From assembly GCF_023333595.1 (NCBI RefSeq), contig NZ_JAIQZM010000023.1, positions 1-64,000 on the forward strand: DNA of 64,000 nucleotides, given 5' to 3'. A program made the position numbers and the translations under genes. Each line of letters starts with the position of its first letter. Position 1 is the stretch's first letter. The notes beneath the pieces are model-generated. The model was not told the origin of the DNA. It ran no database searches and saw nothing but the letters and a program-made list of their open reading frames with translations. Shown here one piece after another: positions 60,800-64,000 of this stretch. This DNA is from Argonema galeatum A003/A1 (GTDB lineage Bacteria; Cyanobacteriota; Cyanobacteriia; Cyanobacteriales; Aerosakkonemataceae).

Positions 60800-62230
60800 A
60801 TGGCTGAACAATCAAATGCAGCTTACCGTATAGAGAAGGATTCTATGGGCTCTAGGCAAATTCCCGCCGCTGCCTACTATGGAATCCAAACCCTGCGGGC
60901 AACAGAAAATTTCCCCATCAGTGGCATCAAGCCTTTACCCACATACATTGATGCCTGCGTGCTAATTAAGAAAGCAGCAGCGATCGCTAACGGAGAACTC
61001 GACTGCATACCCAAAGATATTTGTCAAGCGATAGTAGAGGCAGCTGATGAAGTGCTGGGCGGTAAGTTTCGGGATCAGTTTGTGGTGGACATTTACCAAG
61101 CAGGTGCCGGAACATCCCACCACATGAATATTAATGAAGTGCTGGCAAATCGGGCGCTGGAGATTTTAGGCGATCGCAAAGGCAATTATCAGCGCGTCAG
61201 CCCCAACGATCACGTTAATTATGGGCAATCTACTAATGATGTCATTCCCACAGCCATTCGCATCGGCGGTTTGTTGGCTTTGGAAAGAACCCTATTTCCA
61301 GCTTTATCGGATGCGATCGCCGCATTAGACAACAAAGCCGAAGAATTCCAAGATATCGTCAAATCCGGCAGAACCCATATGCAGGACGCCGTACCAGTGC
61401 GACTGGGCGAAAATTTCCGCGCTTGGGCCCAAATTCTCACAGAACACTCGATCAGGATAGAAACAGCCTCTGGAGATCTGACTTTACTTGGTTTAGGCGG
61501 TAGTGCAGCGGGAACCGGACTGAATACTCATCCCCAGTACCGCTACAAAGTTGCCGAAATTCTCCGACGGCTAATAGAACAACCCTTGCAACCCGCACCC
61601 CACATGATGGCGGCGATGCAGAGTATGGCACCGTTTGTCTATGTTTCCAGTGCTTTGCGGAACCTAGCTCAAGATTGCGTCAAAATTTCCCACGATTTGC
61701 GATTGATGGACTCTGGGCCAAAAACAGGTCTTAAGGAAATTCAATTGCCGCCAGTACAGCCCGGATCTTCGATTATGCCAGGAAAGTACAATCCGGTGAT
61801 GGCTGAGATGACATCGATGGTGTGTTTTCAGGTGATGGGGTATGATAATGCGATCGCACTTGCCGCTCAAGCAGGACAATTAGAACTAAATGTAATGATG
61901 CCCCTAATTGCCTATAACCTAATTCATAGCATTGAAATTCTGGGCAATGCTTTAGCCGCTTTAACTAAGCAATGTCTGGAAGGAATTACCGCCAACAGTC
62001 AGCGTTGTAGAGATTATGCTGAAGGTAGTTTAGCACTCGTTACAGCCTTAAATACCCACATTGGTTATCTTAATGCAGCAGCCGTTGCCAAAGAATCCCT
62101 AGAAACTGGCAAATCTTTGCGGCAAATTGTATTAGAAAAAGGGTTGATGAACGAAGAAGAATTAGCAAAAGTGTTGGATTTGTCAAAAATGAGCGCCATG
62201 CCAACCGATAATTTAGGGAGTAACAGTTAA
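60800..62230 (+). CDS. aspA: aspartate ammonia-lyase
   Basis: This 476-aa enzyme deaminates aspartate to fumarate. It belongs to the aspartase/fumarase superfamily: TSHHMNINEVLANRA, NDHVNYGQSTNDVIPT, SGRTHMQDAVPVRLG and the signature GSSIMPGKYNPVM near 320-333, whose flexible loop carries the catalytic Ser. The NPVM ending is aspartase-like rather than the fumarase NPTQ. A GGAGAG precedes the ATG. It is monocistronic. Confidence 0.92.
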   Translation: MAEQSNAAYRIEKDSMGSRQIPAAAYYGIQTLRATENFPISGIKPLPTYIDACVLIKKAAAIANGELDCIPKDICQAIVEAADEVLGGKFRDQFVVDIYQAGAGTSHHMNINEVLANRALEILGDRKGNYQRVSPNDHVNYGQSTNDVIPTAIRIGGLLALERTLFPALSDAIAALDNKAEEFQDIVKSGRTHMQDAVPVRLGENFRAWAQILTEHSIRIETASGDLTLLGLGGSAAGTGLNTHPQYRYKVAEILRRLIEQPLQPAPHMMAAMQSMAPFVYVSSALRNLAQDCVKISHDLRLMDSGPKTGLKEIQLPPVQPGSSIMPGKYNPVMAEMTSMVCFQVMGYDNAIALAAQAGQLELNVMMPLIAYNLIHSIEILGNALAALTKQCLEGITANSQRCRDYAEGSLALVTALNTHIGYLNAAAVAKESLETGKSLRQIVLEKGLMNEEELAKVLDLSKMSAMPTDNLGSNS

Positions 62231-62307
62231 CTTTTTTCGGGTGCGTTAGCGGTGGTTTAACGCACCTTAAAATTGTGAAAATTGTAGAATTAATTTTGGA
62301 GTAACGA

Positions 62308-62523
62308 ATGCTAAATATTGAATATCTTACCAACAAAGACGGAGATGCGATCGCAGTGGTGATTCCTATTGACATCTGGCGACAACTGCTACCTACTGAA
62401 GAAACTTCCTTTGAGGATCTGGCTGAAGCGGTAGAAGACTATTGCATGAACAAAGCGATGAATGAAGCTGTTAATACGCCATTGCTAGATCGAGCCGAAG
62501 CATTAGCTTATCTTGAGGAATAA
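62308..62523 (+). CDS. antitoxin (Phd/YefM-like or small helical)
   Basis: This 71-aa acidic protein starts MLNIEYLTNKDGDAIAVVIP, has a strand-rich front and an EDLAEAVEDYCMNKAMNEAV helical tail. GGAG lies eight bases before the ATG. It is followed five bases later by a RelE-type toxin. This pairing is a common cyanobacterial type II module. Confidence 0.8.
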   Translation: MLNIEYLTNKDGDAIAVVIPIDIWRQLLPTEETSFEDLAEAVEDYCMNKAMNEAVNTPLLDRAEALAYLEE

Positions 62524-62528
62524 TTATC

Positions 62529-62798
62529 TTGGAAGTTGAATACCGTCAGGCTTTTTTGAAAGACCTGAAGCAATTGAAGAGTTCGACATCATACCAACGC
62601 ATCTACGAGCTTGCGTTTACAACTCTAGAAGTCATCAACACCTTGGAGGAGATTCCTGACATTAAAGCCATGCGAGGTTATACTGGTCGCTATCGCATCC
62701 GCATCGGCAATTACCGTATTGGAATAGAGGTTAACGGAGATGTCATAGAAGTGATGCGCGTTCTACATCGCCGGGAATTTTATCGTTATTTTCCGTAA
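62529..62798 (+). CDS. RelE/ParE-family toxin
   Basis: This 89-aa basic protein has the RelE fold pattern EVEYRQAFLKDLKQLK, then MRGYTGRYRIRIGNYRIGIE (conserved G-x-YRIRIGNYRI) and VMRVLHRREFYRYFP. The RIRIGNYRI and HRREFYR residues are the usual RNA-cleaving surface. It begins at TTG five bases after the antitoxin stop. It is likely active and controlled by its partner. Confidence 0.88.
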   Translation: MEVEYRQAFLKDLKQLKSSTSYQRIYELAFTTLEVINTLEEIPDIKAMRGYTGRYRIRIGNYRIGIEVNGDVIEVMRVLHRREFYRYFP

Positions 62799-62830
62799 GC
62801 ATTTGGAATCAACATTTGTAAAGAATTAAT

Positions 62831-64000
62831 TTAACTTTTCGGTGATGCCCCACTGAGATTATCTCGCAGCGTTTGTTCCTGTCGCCTAACCGCCGCCAAA
62901 AGTTCGGCATTCTGAAGAATAACGCCAACTTGATTGTTAAATACCTGCATATATCTTTGATCGTTTTGGTCGAAACTGGTTTGAAAACAATCTGGTACTT
63001 CGGTAGTATCACCAGGATTGGAATCTGCAAAATCGCCCGACTTCTTTTTATTCACTAATTGAGTCACACCAATCAACTCGCCATCGGGATTCCAAACTGG
63101 CATACAAAGTAAACTACAAGTGCGATAACCAGTCTTTTGATCTGTTCTTTTAGCAGTTTCAGAATCTGGGTATTCATATAGATCGAAAGGAATATTTAAA
63201 GGCACACACATCTGGGCTACTTTGCCAGCATAACCTTCCCCTATTTGCAAACGCAGTTCCCTTTCCGAACCGTCCTTAAAGGAAATTATTGTCCACAGTT
63301 GATTTGCTTCGCGGTCTACCAACCAAAGCGTACTGCGATCGGCATTCATAAGTTCTTTGGCGGCATCCATAACTCGCTTGAGAACTTCATTAAGTTCCAG
63401 ACTGCTTTGGCTAACAGACCGTGTTGCTGCCATCAATGCAGCCGCTACCCGTTGTCCTCTGGCTGTTTTATGATATGACCGGAAACTTTCCAGAATCATT
63501 TGAATCAAAGGTGCATTTTCTGCAAACTGTTCTTGATCTGTTTTGGTAAAACCTTGGGTGTCAATTTTTGACGATAAGGGCGATATTTGGTCATAAAAGC
63601 GTTTTAATTTATTGATTAACTGAACAACACCGACTAAAGTTCCCTGCTCGTTCAACAGTGGCAAAGCCAACATTGTGTAAGTGCGGTAGTTGTTTTTTTT
63701 GTCATGTTCTTTGGCTGTAACCGAGCGCGGATCGTCATAAAAATCAAAAGGAATATTAATAATTTTATTGGTAGCAGCTACTTCACCAACAATTCCTTTA
63801 TTGGCTGGAACGCGAATTTCTAAAGATTGTTCTCCTTCAGATTCAGCAACAATAGACCAAAATTCATTTCTCTCTTCATCTAAGAGGAAAATAGTTGTGC
63901 GGTCTGCGCTCATAGATTTACCCATTTTCAGAGTAATAGAACGCAAAGTATTATCGAGAATGTCGTCAAAACCTTGACCATCCATCACCTGAGTGAGCAT
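62831..64000 (-). CDS. GAF-GAF domain protein, 5' end beyond the window
   Basis: The C-terminal about 389 residues of a protein read leftward; the start lies past 64000. It has two tandem GAF domains (about 10-135 and 200-350), each with the NKxxxFYDQ-type linker motif (INKLKRFYDQ, VNKKKSGDF). They resemble the cyclic-nucleotide GAF pairs of CyaB-type cyclases and phosphodiesterases (IPFDFYDDPRS, IPFDLYEYPDS). The frame then ends at ASPKS without a catalytic domain, so any output domain must precede them. Confidence 0.85.
   Translation of the reverse strand: MLTQVMDGQGFDDILDNTLRSITLKMGKSMSADRTTIFLLDEERNEFWSIVAESEGEQSLEIRVPANKGIVGEVAATNKIINIPFDFYDDPRSVTAKEHDKKNNYRTYTMLALPLLNEQGTLVGVVQLINKLKRFYDQISPLSSKIDTQGFTKTDQEQFAENAPLIQMILESFRSYHKTARGQRVAAALMAATRSVSQSSLELNEVLKRVMDAAKELMNADRSTLWLVDREANQLWTIISFKDGSERELRLQIGEGYAGKVAQMCVPLNIPFDLYEYPDSETAKRTDQKTGYRTCSLLCMPVWNPDGELIGVTQLVNKKKSGDFADSNPGDTTEVPDCFQTSFDQNDQRYMQVFNNQVGVILQNAELLAAVRRQEQTLRDNLSGASPKS

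Overview
The window looks like chromosomal DNA of a filamentous, Oscillatoriales-type cyanobacterium. The HIP1 octamer GCGATCGC is scattered through coding and non-coding DNA. Multidomain Ser/Thr-kinase/histidine-kinase hybrids, CBS/FHA/TPR proteins, a DevBCA exporter, Uma2 and DUF4351 proteins and many small palindromic repeats are all typical of that group. Genus cannot be decided from sequence alone, and no heterocyst-specific gene is evident.

Layout. 0-1.5 kb: hemD and coaE. 1.8-4.2 kb: a decayed copy and an intact copy of a carotenoid-oxygenase-family gene. 4.3-14.4 kb: a tightly packed signalling operon of a 2168-aa kinase/ATPase/histidine-kinase/receiver protein, a receiver-adenylate cyclase and a receiver-diguanylate cyclase. 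14.4-17.6 kb: a TldD-like protease and an exported protein of unknown function. 17.7-28.1 kb: a zinc-homeostasis island with two CobW-type GTPases, a WD40 protein, a small exported Cys protein and znuA/znuC/znuB. It has three matching 17-bp Zur-like boxes (ATAATG-N5-CATTAT), a hemB/sufE deletion scar, a toxin-antitoxin pair and a large beta-roll/HAF-repeat protein. 28-31.3 kb: a DUF4351 nuclease-like protein, an SLH-domain lipoprotein and a small unknown protein.

31.4-38.3 kb is the accessory region. It is AT-richer and full of repeats. It holds intact and broken toxin-antitoxin modules, an orphan polymorphic-toxin-like ORF with a candidate immunity gene, and remnants of two more immunity-gene tails. 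It also holds an ATP-grasp peptide maturase with a 58-residue precursor-like ORF (a candidate graspetide cassette), a minimal NB-ARC ATPase, and several miniature inverted-repeat elements.

38.3-42.7 kb: a DevBCA-type ABC exporter divergent from a TetR regulator, with palindromic candidate operators between them. 43-52.8 kb: a zinc metallopeptidase, a 2OG-Fe(II) oxygenase-like protein, Uma2, a PRC-barrel/LEA-like protein, a DUF2459 protein, three FHA proteins, a CBS-domain histidine kinase and 6-phosphogluconolactonase. 53-64 kb: an unknown membrane protein, a histidine-kinase-like protein with Asp at the phospho-acceptor position, an AarF/UbiB kinase, tRNA-Glu with its terminator, two TPR proteins, aspA, a RelE-type toxin-antitoxin pair and a GAF-GAF protein cut by the window edge.

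The strongest candidate for something undescribed is the ATP-grasp/precursor pair at 34.6-36.5 kb. Next come the toxin/immunity remnants beside it and the Zur-box trio.
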